The notes under the pieces: generated by a model | What the model saw: the letters and a program-made list of their open reading frames with translations, nothing else | What the model was told of the DNA's origin: nothing | Database searches by the model: none | In this document: one piece after another, positions 1 through 6,114 of the stretch | Layout of the letters: every line of letters begins with the position of its first letter | Numbering within the stretch: position 1 is the stretch's first letter | NCBI GenBank assembly: GCA_963604075.1 | Contig: CAVCPW010000018.1 | Location: 1 to 7,903, forward strand | Length of the DNA stretch: 7,903 nucleotides | Origin: Anthropogastromicrobium sp963604075 | Lineage (GTDB): Bacteria > Bacillota > Clostridia > Lachnospirales > Lachnospiraceae | Direction: 5' to 3' | Translations under genes and position numbers: made by a program

Positions 1-80
1 CAACAGCCAAAAGTCTTTGCGAACATAACAGACTGTTCAGTTGTAGGATATAATCGGTACTTAATTGCTTTATTTGCCAT
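1..80 (-). CDS. tnpB: TnpB, RNA-guided nuclease of IS200/IS605 element (N-terminal 26 residues only)
   Basis: Reading the minus strand from the ATG at 80-78 gives MANKAIKYRLYPTTEQ followed by SVMFAKTFGC, then the window ends. The K-Y-R-L-Y-P-T-x-E-Q opening is the characteristic start of TnpB/OrfB proteins, an N-terminal helix-turn-helix region before the wedge and RuvC-like domains. The catalytic part is outside the window, so I cannot say whether the gene is intact. The start overlaps the 3' end of tnpA by 11 bases in another frame, which suggests translational coupling; a weak AAGG lies upstream inside tnpA. From family knowledge, TnpB is an RNA-guided DNA nuclease using a guide RNA made from the element's right end. 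Confidence 0.85.
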   Translation of the reverse strand, partial: MANKAIKYRLYPTTEQSVMFAKTFGC

Positions 81-477
81 TTTGTTTACCTTGAGATTGT
101 ATATATTGTTTAATAATGTCTACGGTAACACAACCTGTGGTCAGGAGACAGAAGCTCTGTGACCAGAACATCTCTTTCCAGAGAGATTTACGTATCTGAG
201 GAAACTCCTTTTTGATAAGCCTGCTGCTTGCAGATTTATAAGCATTGATAAACTTGCTTATCTCAGTATTAGGCTGTCCACGAAAGAGAATATGTACATG
301 ATCGATATCATGATTCCATTCCTCTAACGTAATGTTATAAGTGGGAGAAATTCGCTCAAATATTTCTTTGAGACGGTTTGATATTTTATCATCTATCACC
401 TTGTTACGATATTTTACACACATAATAAGATGGTAATGCAGCATGAATACTGAATGATTATTATTATCTAATTTCAT
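70..477 (-). CDS. tnpA: TnpA, Y1 HUH transposase of IS200/IS605 family
   Basis: The product has 135 residues, within the usual size for this compact family. The metal-binding HUH motif is visible as H60-V61-H62 in DHVHILF. The C-terminal helix DIIKQYIQSQ carries the likely catalytic tyrosine Y125, which forms the covalent 5'-phosphotyrosine link to DNA. The N-terminal HYHLIMCVKYRNKVI block and the WSQSF segment before the last helix are also typical. The enzyme excises and inserts single-stranded element DNA by recognising subterminal hairpins. All motifs are present without frameshift, so it looks functional. Its ribosome binding site is weak (AAAGG about 11 bases before ATG). The gene overlaps the start of tnpB by 11 bases. 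A near-consensus promoter lies 45-75 bases upstream. Confidence 0.95.
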   Translation of the reverse strand: MKLDNNNHSVFMLHYHLIMCVKYRNKVIDDKISNRLKEIFERISPTYNITLEEWNHDIDHVHILFRGQPNTEISKFINAYKSASSRLIKKEFPQIRKSLWKEMFWSQSFCLLTTGCVTVDIIKQYIQSQGKQNGK

Positions 478-521
478 TGTATTTATAACCTTTATTATTA
501 TTATGACTGATTTACAATTAG

Positions 522-550
522 ATTATAATACCACAGAGTTCAGAAGTCAA
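522..550 (-). promoter_or_regulatory. Promoter of tnpA
   Basis: On the minus strand the -35 box TTGACT (550-545) and -10 box TATAAT (527-522) are separated by exactly 17 bases. This near-consensus sigma-A promoter lies just inside the left-end hairpin and reads into tnpA. Such a strong promoter is somewhat unusual for this family, whose transposase expression is commonly kept low; the weak ribosome binding site may compensate. Confidence 0.8.
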
Positions 551-567
551 GAGACGCCGTGTAAAAC

Positions 568-608
568 GCAATTCATCCCGCCACCTATAGAGGTGTGGAA
601 TTTCTTGC
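568..608 (-). repeat. Left-end subterminal hairpin of the IS200/IS605 element
   Basis: The segment forms an imperfect stem-loop. CACCT (582-586) pairs with AGGTG (591-595) around an ATAG loop, an outer AATTC (570-574) pairs with GAATT (598-602), and GCAA (568-571) faces TTGC (605-608). Imperfect subterminal hairpins of this size, just outside the transposase promoter, are what TnpA binds at the left end. The cleavage tetra- or pentanucleotide should lie outside the hairpin, but I cannot identify it with certainty. Confidence 0.65.
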
Positions 609-640
609 TCACGGTTTGTTAAAAGAAAAAGGTATAACGC

Positions 641-681
641 GCAAAAAGCGTATCCGCCAGTCCTCTCTGGCAGATACGCTT
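641..681 (-). terminator. Rho-independent terminator of the sugar operon
   Basis: Arms 646-660 and 667-681 form a 15-bp stem with a six-base loop (661-666). Read on the minus strand the stem is followed by a five-T run. The only imperfect position is a U-G wobble in minus-strand RNA but a C-A mismatch in plus-strand RNA, which supports use on the minus strand. It lies about 100 bases past the stop codon of the GH13 gene and ends the operon before the insertion sequence. Confidence 0.85.
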
Positions 682-745
682 CTTATATTCTTCTTATATT
701 ATTGTATTCTTCTTATCTTATTGTATTATTCTTATATTTTCTTAT
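680..745. repeat. Short AT-rich tandem repeat in the 3' untranslated region of the GH13 gene
   Basis: TTCTTAT occurs five times, starting at 680, 691, 710, 729 and 739. The two central units (691-709 and 710-728) are 19-bp direct repeats identical at 17 of 19 positions. The array lies between the GH13 stop codon and the terminator hairpin. It reads as a hydrophobic leucine/tyrosine-rich stretch on the plus strand, but no gene-like start or family similarity supports coding there. Confidence 0.6.
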
Positions 746-782
746 TTTATCCCTGTTTTACATACCGTGTCTTTTTCCCAGC

Positions 783-2615
783 TCAACGAATCTTCTTCAG
801 CCACATGTAGCCATATGCCGGAATGTTCACACCTGCTGCCTCCATAGTTTGTCCAGTCAGCAGATCGCAGTACAGTCCATCGCGCTCATTGATCCACGCG
901 GTCTTGTCAAACTCACTGAAATTAAACAGTCCGTACATCTTATCGCCATCATAGTAGCGGCCCATACAAAGAACGCTCTTATCCCATGTTTCAACAGTCC
1001 ATGTATCAGCATTGCTCATAAATGCCTTTTCAGATTTGCGAAGCTTCTCCAATTGATTAAGCTTTTTAAAGATTTTTCCAGGAATCGTGTTTGGATCGTC
1101 GCACTTTGCGGCCTCATCCCAGTTCATCGCACCACGGTGAACATAGCGCGAATCCGGTTCCTTATCCGGATCATCACGGTACGCATAATCATTTAACTGT
1201 CCGATCTCATCTCCACTATATAATACCGGAATTCCGGACTGCATAAACATATATGCATGAAGCATCACATCAAAGCGAATTGCCTTCTCGAGTGCTTCTG
1301 CATCATGTTCGTAGCTTGCCTTTTCGATACCACACATAGAAGCCGTTGTTCCGCAAAATCTCGCATCACCTGTCACTGGATCCTCATTGTAGAGGACACC
1401 GCGGCTATTACTATGACCCTCATATCCTCTAAAATAATCATTCAAATATTGCTTGTGCGCACGCTCCTGAATGCCCTCCTGCTGCAAAGTCGGAAAGTCC
1501 AGTCCCCAGCCAATATCATCATGGCAGCGCAGATAATTTAAGAATACATAATCCTTCGGAAGACGATTTACAATATCAAGCTGCTTCTTTAACAGGCTGA
1601 CATCTCTTGTCGCTACCGTATGCCATGTCGTAGCCATCGTGGTAACATTGTACAGCATATGACACTCTGGCTTTTCCACAGTTCCAAAGTACGGAACTAC
1701 TTTTTCCGGCTCCATTACTACCTCGCCTAAAAGCAAAATACCCGGGCATACTATCTCACTTATAAGTCTCATCATACGCACAATCGTATGAACCTGCGGC
1801 AGATTTCGGCAATTTGTGTGGAGTTCCTTCCATATATATGGTACCGCATCGATGCGAATAATATCAATTCCTTTATTTGCCAGATAAAGGAAATTGTACA
1901 TCATCTCATTAAAGACAACCGGATTCTTGTAATTTAAATCCCACTGATACGGATAGAAAGTCGTCATCACATAATGATTTATCTCCGGCAGCCAGGTAAA
2001 GTTGCCCGGTGCAGTCGTTGGGAATACCTGCGGAACGGTCTTCTCATACTCGGCCGGAATCACATTATTATCAAAGAAAAAATAACGGCTCATATATTCA
2101 CCGTCTCCCTGGCGCGCCTTCTTTGCCCACTCATGATCCTCTGACGTATGATTCATAACAAAATCCATGCACACGCTGATTCCTTTATCGTGGCATGCAC
2201 CTGTCAGACTTTCAAGGTCCTCCATGGAACCCAAATTTTCCTGAACCTTTCTGAAATCAGCTACCGCATATCCGCCATCTGAACGCCCCTTAGGTGTGTC
2301 CAAAAATGGCATCAGGTGAATGTAATTGACATTATTTTTCTCCAGATAGTCAAGTTTGCCCTGTACACCCTTCATGTTGCCGGCAAAATTATCAATATAG
2401 AACATCATGCCTAGCATATCATTCTTCTTATACCAGTTAGGATCGGCCTCACGCTTGTTATCAATCGCCTTTAGTGTGCTGCTTCTCTCCTGATAAAACA
2501 TCTCGAGATGGCTGCACAGCTCTTCAAACATAGCATCATTTCCATATAATTCATTATACAATGCGTGAAGCTCGCCTTTTTTCTTTTCAAAACGTTCGGT
2601 ATATGTCTTCTCCAT
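783..2615 (-). CDS. GH13 glucoside enzyme, amylosucrase/sucrose-hydrolase type (GH13_4-like)
   Basis: The 610-residue cytoplasmic protein has no signal peptide and a complete GH13 (beta/alpha)8 barrel with these landmarks: SDGGYAV with D113; DFVMNHTSEDHEW with H156; IRIDAV with R254 and the expected nucleophile D256; LLLGEV with acid/base E298; RCHDDIGW with H365 and transition-state stabiliser D366; and SRYVHRG with R494. The SDGG...VHR pair matches the D144/R509 salt bridge that, from memory of Neisseria amylosucrase (636 residues), closes the sucrose-specific -1 subsite. The helical N-terminal extension (about 1-85) and the inserted segment around 395-410 also fit amylosucrase rather than alpha-amylase or sucrose phosphorylase (about 490 residues). 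The reaction is likely sucrose hydrolysis and/or glucosyl transfer to an alpha-glucan; which dominates cannot be read. It is the last gene after the importer. I chose the ATG at 2615 because GGAGG lies five bases upstream; the ATG at 2627 has no such site. Confidence 0.88.
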   Translation of the reverse strand: MEKTYTERFEKKKGELHALYNELYGNDAMFEELCSHLEMFYQERSSTLKAIDNKREADPNWYKKNDMLGMMFYIDNFAGNMKGVQGKLDYLEKNNVNYIHLMPFLDTPKGRSDGGYAVADFRKVQENLGSMEDLESLTGACHDKGISVCMDFVMNHTSEDHEWAKKARQGDGEYMSRYFFFDNNVIPAEYEKTVPQVFPTTAPGNFTWLPEINHYVMTTFYPYQWDLNYKNPVVFNEMMYNFLYLANKGIDIIRIDAVPYIWKELHTNCRNLPQVHTIVRMMRLISEIVCPGILLLGEVVMEPEKVVPYFGTVEKPECHMLYNVTTMATTWHTVATRDVSLLKKQLDIVNRLPKDYVFLNYLRCHDDIGWGLDFPTLQQEGIQERAHKQYLNDYFRGYEGHSNSRGVLYNEDPVTGDARFCGTTASMCGIEKASYEHDAEALEKAIRFDVMLHAYMFMQSGIPVLYSGDEIGQLNDYAYRDDPDKEPDSRYVHRGAMNWDEAAKCDDPNTIPGKIFKKLNQLEKLRKSEKAFMSNADTWTVETWDKSVLCMGRYYDGDKMYGLFNFSEFDKTAWINERDGLYCDLLTGQTMEAAGVNIPAYGYMWLKKIR

Positions 2616-2625
2616 ACTGTCCTCC
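2616..2625 (-). promoter_or_regulatory. Ribosome binding site that decides the GH13 gene start
   Basis: GGAGG at 2625-2621 followed by the five-base spacer ACAGT leads to the ATG at 2615. The in-frame ATG at 2627 overlaps this site and has no purine-rich site of its own, so the shorter product is favoured. Confidence 0.75.
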
Positions 2626-2640
2626 ATATTGCTGCATGTT

Positions 2641-2714
2641 ATGATATTATGGTCAAAACTCCTTTTGCACGCAGGCTTGCATCAAAGCCTCGCACCATTT
2701 GACCCTAGTATCAT
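2641..2714 (-). repeat. Nested three-segment inverted repeat in the GH13 leader
   Basis: Three pairs of inverted segments are nested around one centre: ATGATA (2641-2646) with TATCAT (2709-2714), GGTCAAA (2651-2657) with TTTGACC (2698-2704), and AGGCTT (2673-2678) with AAGCCT (2685-2690). All are exact, and the outer two pairs are separated by four bases on both sides. In minus-strand RNA this would fold into a long interrupted hairpin ending about 15 bases before the GGAGG of the GH13 gene. There is no T-run after it, so it is not a standard terminator. It could stabilise the processed 3' cistron or bind a regulator; the role is unknown. Confidence 0.6.
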
Positions 2715-2774
2715 ATATTTGAGCTTTTTTATTTTTTATGTCATTTCCTATGTTGTTTTTTGCTCTCACTTTAC

Positions 2775-2816
2775 AAATAAGAGATCCAAACTTTTTTTGT
2801 ATTGGACCTCTTATTT
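2775..2816 (-). terminator. Hairpin after the second permease gene, probable partial terminator
   Basis: Arms 2775-2789 and 2802-2816 form a 15-bp stem around a 12-base loop, starting 14 bases after the permease stop codon. The single imperfection is a G-U wobble in minus-strand RNA but an A-C mismatch on the plus strand, so it was probably selected in the minus-strand transcript. The T-tract after the stem on the minus strand is poor, so it may slow or partly stop transcription, or protect the 3' end of the upstream message, rather than fully separate the GH13 gene. Confidence 0.6.
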
Positions 2817-2830
2817 ATCTTAATATTATA

Positions 2831-3691
2831 TTATCCCTTAACTGCTCCGGATGTAACGCCCTCAACAATGAAACGCTGCAGGAACAGATATAATACCAGA
2901 ATCGGCAGCATCGCAAGCAACAGAGCAGCCATTACCAGGCCCATATCCGTAGAGTAAGTTCCATAGAATGCCTGTGTTGCGATTGGAAGCGTATATAACT
3001 CTTTACGTCCGAGTACAAGGCTTGGCAGAAGATAATCATTCCAGAATGCCATAGCATCAATAATCGCTACAGTTGCGATCGTTGGCTTTAACAGTGGGAA
3101 TACGATTCTCCAATACGTCTGCCATCTGCTGCATCCATCCAGAAAAGCCGCTTCCTCAAGTTCCATTGGAATATTGGTATGGATTGCGCCGTGGAACATG
3201 AAAGTTGCCATAGAAAGTGAAAATCCAATGTGCATCAGAATTAACGTAATGCGGCTGTTTAAGATACCAAAGATACCACCATATAAAGATACAAGCGGAA
3301 TCATCAAAACCTGGAACGGAATGACCATAGATGCGATCATCAATGTAAACAACAGCTTACAAGCCTTCCAGTTGTTTCTTACAATTACGAATGCAGTCAT
3401 TGCAGACAACAGAATTGTTCCGATTGTGGAAACAGTTGTGATCAACAACGAGTTCGTAAAAGATGTTCCAAAATTCATCTTCTTCATTGCATCAGAAAAG
3501 TTTGTCAGGATAAATCCATGAGAACCAATCAGTGCCATCGGGTCTGACATGATATCGCCCTTTGTCTTAAATGCATTGATAATAACCAGAATAAATGGGA
3601 AGATGAACATCAAAAACAGAAGAATCAGGACGATCATAATAATTGCATGGCTTATTTTCTTTTTCTGTGCTGCTTTCTTATTTTCTTCCAT
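2831..3691 (-). CDS. Sugar ABC transporter permease, CUT1 family, MalG/MsmG type
   Basis: This 286-residue inner-membrane subunit has about six membrane segments (roughly 15-38, 81-105, 112-134, 146-168, 205-225 and 250-272). The cytoplasmic EAA loop, which docks the ATPase, is clear at about 177-203: ELEEAAFLDGCSRW, then IVFPLLKP. The C-terminal FVEGVTSGAVKG-like ending (RFIVEGVTSGAVKG) is typical of MalG-type CUT1 permeases. It forms the channel together with the upstream permease. The start is firm: ATG overlaps the preceding stop codon as TAATG, preceded by a GGAGAGG ribosome binding site, so the two subunits are translationally coupled. No ATPase gene follows, as is common for Firmicutes CUT1 systems that share an MsmX-like ATPase. 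The substrate is inferred from the neighbouring enzyme and is not evident from this protein. Confidence 0.95.
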   Translation of the reverse strand: MEENKKAAQKKKISHAIIMIVLILLFLMFIFPFILVIINAFKTKGDIMSDPMALIGSHGFILTNFSDAMKKMNFGTSFTNSLLITTVSTIGTILLSAMTAFVIVRNNWKACKLLFTLMIASMVIPFQVLMIPLVSLYGGIFGILNSRITLILMHIGFSLSMATFMFHGAIHTNIPMELEEAAFLDGCSRWQTYWRIVFPLLKPTIATVAIIDAMAFWNDYLLPSLVLGRKELYTLPIATQAFYGTYSTDMGLVMAALLLAMLPILVLYLFLQRFIVEGVTSGAVKG

Positions 3692-4572
3692 TATGCTGCC
3701 ACCTCTCCTTTCTTACCAATGTAAACCTGTGTCACACCTACAACTGCACAAACAATGAACAATACAAGCGCCTCAGCCTGGCCTAAACCATAATTCTTGT
3801 AAGTAAATGCCTGATTATATACGTGCATTGCCGCCATTACAGAAGAATTAAACGGTTCGCCCTTTGTCAATGACAGGTTCACATCGTATACCATAAAGCA
3901 TCTGGTAATTGTAAGGAATAAACACTGTACAAATGAAGATCTCATAAGCGGAATTGTAACGTTAACAGTTGCCTGAAGTTTAGTACAGCCATCAATCTGT
4001 GCTGCCTCCTTTAAACTCTTCGGTACGCTCATAAATCCTGCAACATAGATAAGCATCATGTAGCCTGCATATTGCCATACAGAAACGATAATCAGACATG
4101 CCATCGCTCCGCTCGTAGTAGACAGCCATGAGTTTGAAAGAGCTCCTATAGAGAGTGACTTTCCAATTGTAACGAATGCTCTGTTAAATACAAATTTCCA
4201 CACATAACCCAGAACAATACCTCCAATCAGATTAGGAATAAAGAATCCCGCTCTGAAAAAGTTCTGTCCCTTGATTCCACTGGTAAGAAGATATGCCAGG
4301 AAAAATGCTACCAGATTTACTAAAATAACTGAAATAACCGAGTAGATAACCGTTCTGCCGAGTGCCTGCCAATATGCAGTATCCTGAAATGTTGCTATAT
4401 AATTTGCCAGACCAACAAATGGCTTTTCATTTGAAATACCATCCCAACTCGTAAAGGTCAGATACAAACCATAGATAAATGGAACAATTACCACTGCCGC
4501 GAACAACACAGTGGATATGCCGGCGAACATCAAGTACTGTTTTACCTTGTAACTTGTCGTATTCCTATCCAT
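3691..4572 (-). CDS. Sugar ABC transporter permease, CUT1 family, MalF/MsmF type
   Basis: This 293-residue membrane subunit has an N-terminal hydrophobic segment (about 15-40) followed by GLYLTFTSWDG, a common MalF/UgpA-type opening, and further membrane segments near 74-97, 107-127, 157-181, 212-230 and 266-285. The EAA loop is at about 186-210: SLKEAAQIDGCTKLQ, then VTIPLM. It pairs with the MalG-type permease whose start codon overlaps this stop by one base. I chose the ATG at 4572; a TTG two codons upstream would leave only three bases after the AAGGG ribosome binding site, whereas the ATG has a nine-base gap. A 196-bp gap containing two hairpins separates it from the binding-protein gene, so its dose is probably below that of the binding protein. 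Confidence 0.94.
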   Translation of the reverse strand: MDRNTTSYKVKQYLMFAGISTVLFAAVVIVPFIYGLYLTFTSWDGISNEKPFVGLANYIATFQDTAYWQALGRTVIYSVISVILVNLVAFFLAYLLTSGIKGQNFFRAGFFIPNLIGGIVLGYVWKFVFNRAFVTIGKSLSIGALSNSWLSTTSGAMACLIIVSVWQYAGYMMLIYVAGFMSVPKSLKEAAQIDGCTKLQATVNVTIPLMRSSFVQCLFLTITRCFMVYDVNLSLTKGEPFNSSVMAAMHVYNQAFTYKNYGLGQAEALVLFIVCAVVGVTQVYIGKKGEVAA

Positions 4573-4661
4573 AATCAAGTTCCCTTTCTCTGTATGTAAT
4601 CATCCCAATCTTTACAATATAAATACCTTCCGGATAATTACCTGTTTTAATAGAAAATTTC

Positions 4662-4697
4662 GAGGCTGTCTGCCGCCTGTCATCAGCAAACAGCCTC
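4662..4697 (-). terminator. Intercistronic hairpin between binding-protein and permease genes (distal of two)
   Basis: GAGGCTGT (4662-4669) and ACAGCCTC (4690-4697) form a perfect 8-bp GC-rich stem that can be extended by an inner CTG/CAG pairing. On the minus strand it is followed by CGAAATTTTC, a weak T-tract. With the neighbouring hairpin at 4707-4746 it fits partial termination or mRNA 3'-end protection, a common way to make more binding protein than permease. Confidence 0.6.
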
Positions 4698-4706
4698 CAT
4701 ATAGGC

Positions 4707-4746
4707 GATGCTTTTTTTTCTATTTATATAGAATTGCAAAAGCATC
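4707..4746 (-). terminator. Intercistronic hairpin directly after the binding-protein gene (proximal of two)
   Basis: GATGCTTTT (4707-4715) and AAAAGCATC (4738-4746) pair perfectly over 9 bp, and TTCTAT (4718-4723) pairs with ATAGAA (4728-4733) inside, giving about 15 bp with a small internal loop. It begins 22 bases after the binding-protein stop codon. There is no terminal T-run on the minus strand, so exonuclease protection or pausing is as likely as termination. Confidence 0.5.
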
Positions 4747-4768
4747 CTTTATCAGTTAAGTGATATAA

Positions 4769-6025
4769 TCAGTGCTCTACAACGTCAGTTGACTCCCAAT
4801 AAGACTCAATCTCAGACGCTAATTCTTCACGGTCAATCTGTCCTGCCAGATACTTCTGGAATGTAGCACCACAAAGTGAATAATGATCATCCGGAAGGTA
4901 ATTGTAATTGTCAACCATCTTTCCTTCATCTGCATACTTCTTAACAGACTGTCCAAGCGGATCTGCTACTTCATTCTCATTGTTGGAGAATGCCGGAACA
5001 AGTGCACAGTCGTCTGTAATGAAGGACTGTCCTTCCTCGTCATATACTAACCAATTCAGGAAATCAAGTGCTGCCTGACGCTGCTCATCAGTTGTATTTT
5101 CAGAAGAATCAATCATGAAATACTTAGAACCACCGCCTACAAGCATCTCATTGGTGCCATCGTCCATATTCTGCGGGATCGGCATCATACCCATATTTTC
5201 AGAATAATCATATGCATTGATCACTGACCAGTCCCAGTTACCGCCAAACATGAATGCAATCTCACCTTCAGCAAGCATCATCTCTGTTACTTCACGCTCT
5301 GCTGATATTGCAGAATCCTTTGCGTAGTTATTCTCTATCATAACATCAAGGAAATCGATCAGAGAATTAAACTTCTCATTGTTAATCAGATCAGCCTCTC
5401 CTGCATGAAGCTGTGTGATAAACTCATCTACATCTGTCTGCTCCTCATATACCTCTGGCAGTAAGTGGCCTGCTAATGACCAGTCCTCCTTCATAACTCC
5501 GGTAGGTGTCTCCATTCCGCCTTCCTTAAGAGTCTCAATAAGTTCCTTGAAGGAATCCAGCGTCTTGTAATCTTCCGGATTGAATGTCTCTCCTGTGATT
5601 GCCTCGATTGCATCTGCATTGTAAATCAGTCCGCGTGCTTCAACACATACCGGAAATCCATTGATCTGGCCATTAACTCCGATTGCATAATTTGTATCCT
5701 TTACCCAATCCTGATCGCTCATATCGATTGCATGATCCTCTGCCAGTGAATAGATATCCTTTGCATCTACCATTGCCAATGTATATGGATCGCCAGAAGA
5801 ATACTTTGTTGCAAGGTGAGCTGCTACAGTATCGCTGGAATAGTAAACCTCAACATCTACACCGGTCTCCTCAGAATACTTCTCTGCCATCTCCTCGAAC
5901 TGGCTCTGGATCTCCATCTTTGAATTGAAGATAGTGATGCTAACCTTTTCGTCTGCCATTGCCGGAACTGCTGTTGCTGCCATAGCTGCTACGAGTGTGA
6001 GTGCAAGTGTTACTTTTCTCTTCAT
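4769..6025 (-). CDS. Extracellular sugar-binding protein of a CUT1 ABC importer (MsmE/MalE-like)
   Basis: This 418-residue exported solute-binding protein delivers sugar to the two permeases encoded next. Residues 1-24 are a signal peptide: basic KRK, a hydrophobic core and an AxA cleavage site (PAMA, then DEK), so the mature protein likely starts at D25. No lipobox cysteine is present; the only cysteines are at 127, 340 and 385. That is unusual for a Gram-positive binding protein. The fold is that of extracellular solute-binding family 1: VSITIFNSK near the mature start, FPVCVEARGLIYNADA around 124-139 and GEIAFMFGGNWDW at 254-266. I chose the ATG at 6025 because AGGAGG lies nine bases upstream and the signal peptide begins there; the frame stays open 25 codons further upstream, but that stretch includes the promoter. 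Sucrose or a similar small glucoside is inferred from the neighbouring enzyme only. Confidence 0.93.
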   Translation of the reverse strand: MKRKVTLALTLVAAMAATAVPAMADEKVSITIFNSKMEIQSQFEEMAEKYSEETGVDVEVYYSSDTVAAHLATKYSSGDPYTLAMVDAKDIYSLAEDHAIDMSDQDWVKDTNYAIGVNGQINGFPVCVEARGLIYNADAIEAITGETFNPEDYKTLDSFKELIETLKEGGMETPTGVMKEDWSLAGHLLPEVYEEQTDVDEFITQLHAGEADLINNEKFNSLIDFLDVMIENNYAKDSAISAEREVTEMMLAEGEIAFMFGGNWDWSVINAYDYSENMGMMPIPQNMDDGTNEMLVGGGSKYFMIDSSENTTDEQRQAALDFLNWLVYDEEGQSFITDDCALVPAFSNNENEVADPLGQSVKKYADEGKMVDNYNYLPDDHYSLCGATFQKYLAGQIDREELASEIESYWESTDVVEH

Positions 6026-6057
6026 AATTATTATCCTCCTGATTTTACGTCTGCCTC

Positions 6058-6082
6058 GTTCGTGACGTTTTTTGTTTGTGAC
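6058..6082 (-). repeat. Direct repeat at the transcription start of the transport operon
   Basis: GTTCGTGAC (6058-6066) and GTTTGTGAC (6074-6082) differ by one base and are 16 bases apart start to start. The right copy spans the predicted start of transcription (about 6079) and the left copy lies in the leader before AGGAGG. This is a candidate binding site for a second regulator, or chance. Confidence 0.4.
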
Positions 6083-6085
6083 CTC

Positions 6086-6114
6086 ATCATAGCACTGCAC
6101 TTTTACTATGTCAA
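6086..6114 (-). promoter_or_regulatory. Main promoter of the transport/GH13 operon
   Basis: On the minus strand a perfect -35 TTGACA (6114-6109) and -10 TATGAT (6091-6086) are separated by 17 bases. The predicted start near 6079 gives a leader of about 55 bases before the ATG of the binding-protein gene. The operator candidate at 6109-6124 covers the whole -35 box, so repression by exclusion of polymerase is likely. Confidence 0.85.

Larger units (their letters stand above)
1..610 (-). mobile_element. IS200/IS605-family insertion sequence, left-end portion (cut by window edge)
   Basis: The segment holds, in minus-strand order, a subterminal hairpin (568-608), a strong promoter (522-550), a complete Y1 HUH transposase gene (tnpA) and the first codons of an overlapping tnpB. 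That is the arrangement of IS200/IS605 elements carrying both genes. Such elements move as single-stranded DNA, have no terminal inverted repeats and make no target duplication, so the outer boundary cannot be read from repeats. I place it near 610-620, just outside the hairpin. The other end, with the right-end hairpin and the RNA specified there that guides TnpB, lies left of position 1. The element sits immediately downstream of the terminator of the sugar operon and does not interrupt it. Confidence 0.85.

Noticed and set aside
702..1196. Plus-strand open frame of 164 codons over the 3' part of the GH13 gene
   Set aside because: It lies mostly antisense to the GH13 gene, starts in a low-complexity AT repeat, has no family motif and no ribosome binding site. 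The other plus-strand open frames across the window are shadows of the same kind.
783..2615. Calling the enzyme a plain alpha-amylase or sucrose phosphorylase
   Set aside because: Length, N-terminal extension, the SDGG and SRYVHR motifs and RCHDDIGW agree with the amylosucrase group; sucrose phosphorylases are much shorter.
2585..2635. Short open frame MQQYGGQYGEDIYRTF overlapping the GH13 start
   Set aside because: It has sixteen codons and is out of frame with the GH13 gene; the nearest AGGAG is about 21 bases upstream, too far to serve it. Nothing suggests a real leader peptide.
6026..6100. Longer N-terminus for the binding protein starting near 6100
   Set aside because: The extra 25 codons would overlap the -10 box and put a highly basic stretch before a clear signal peptide; AGGAGG sits correctly for the ATG at 6025.
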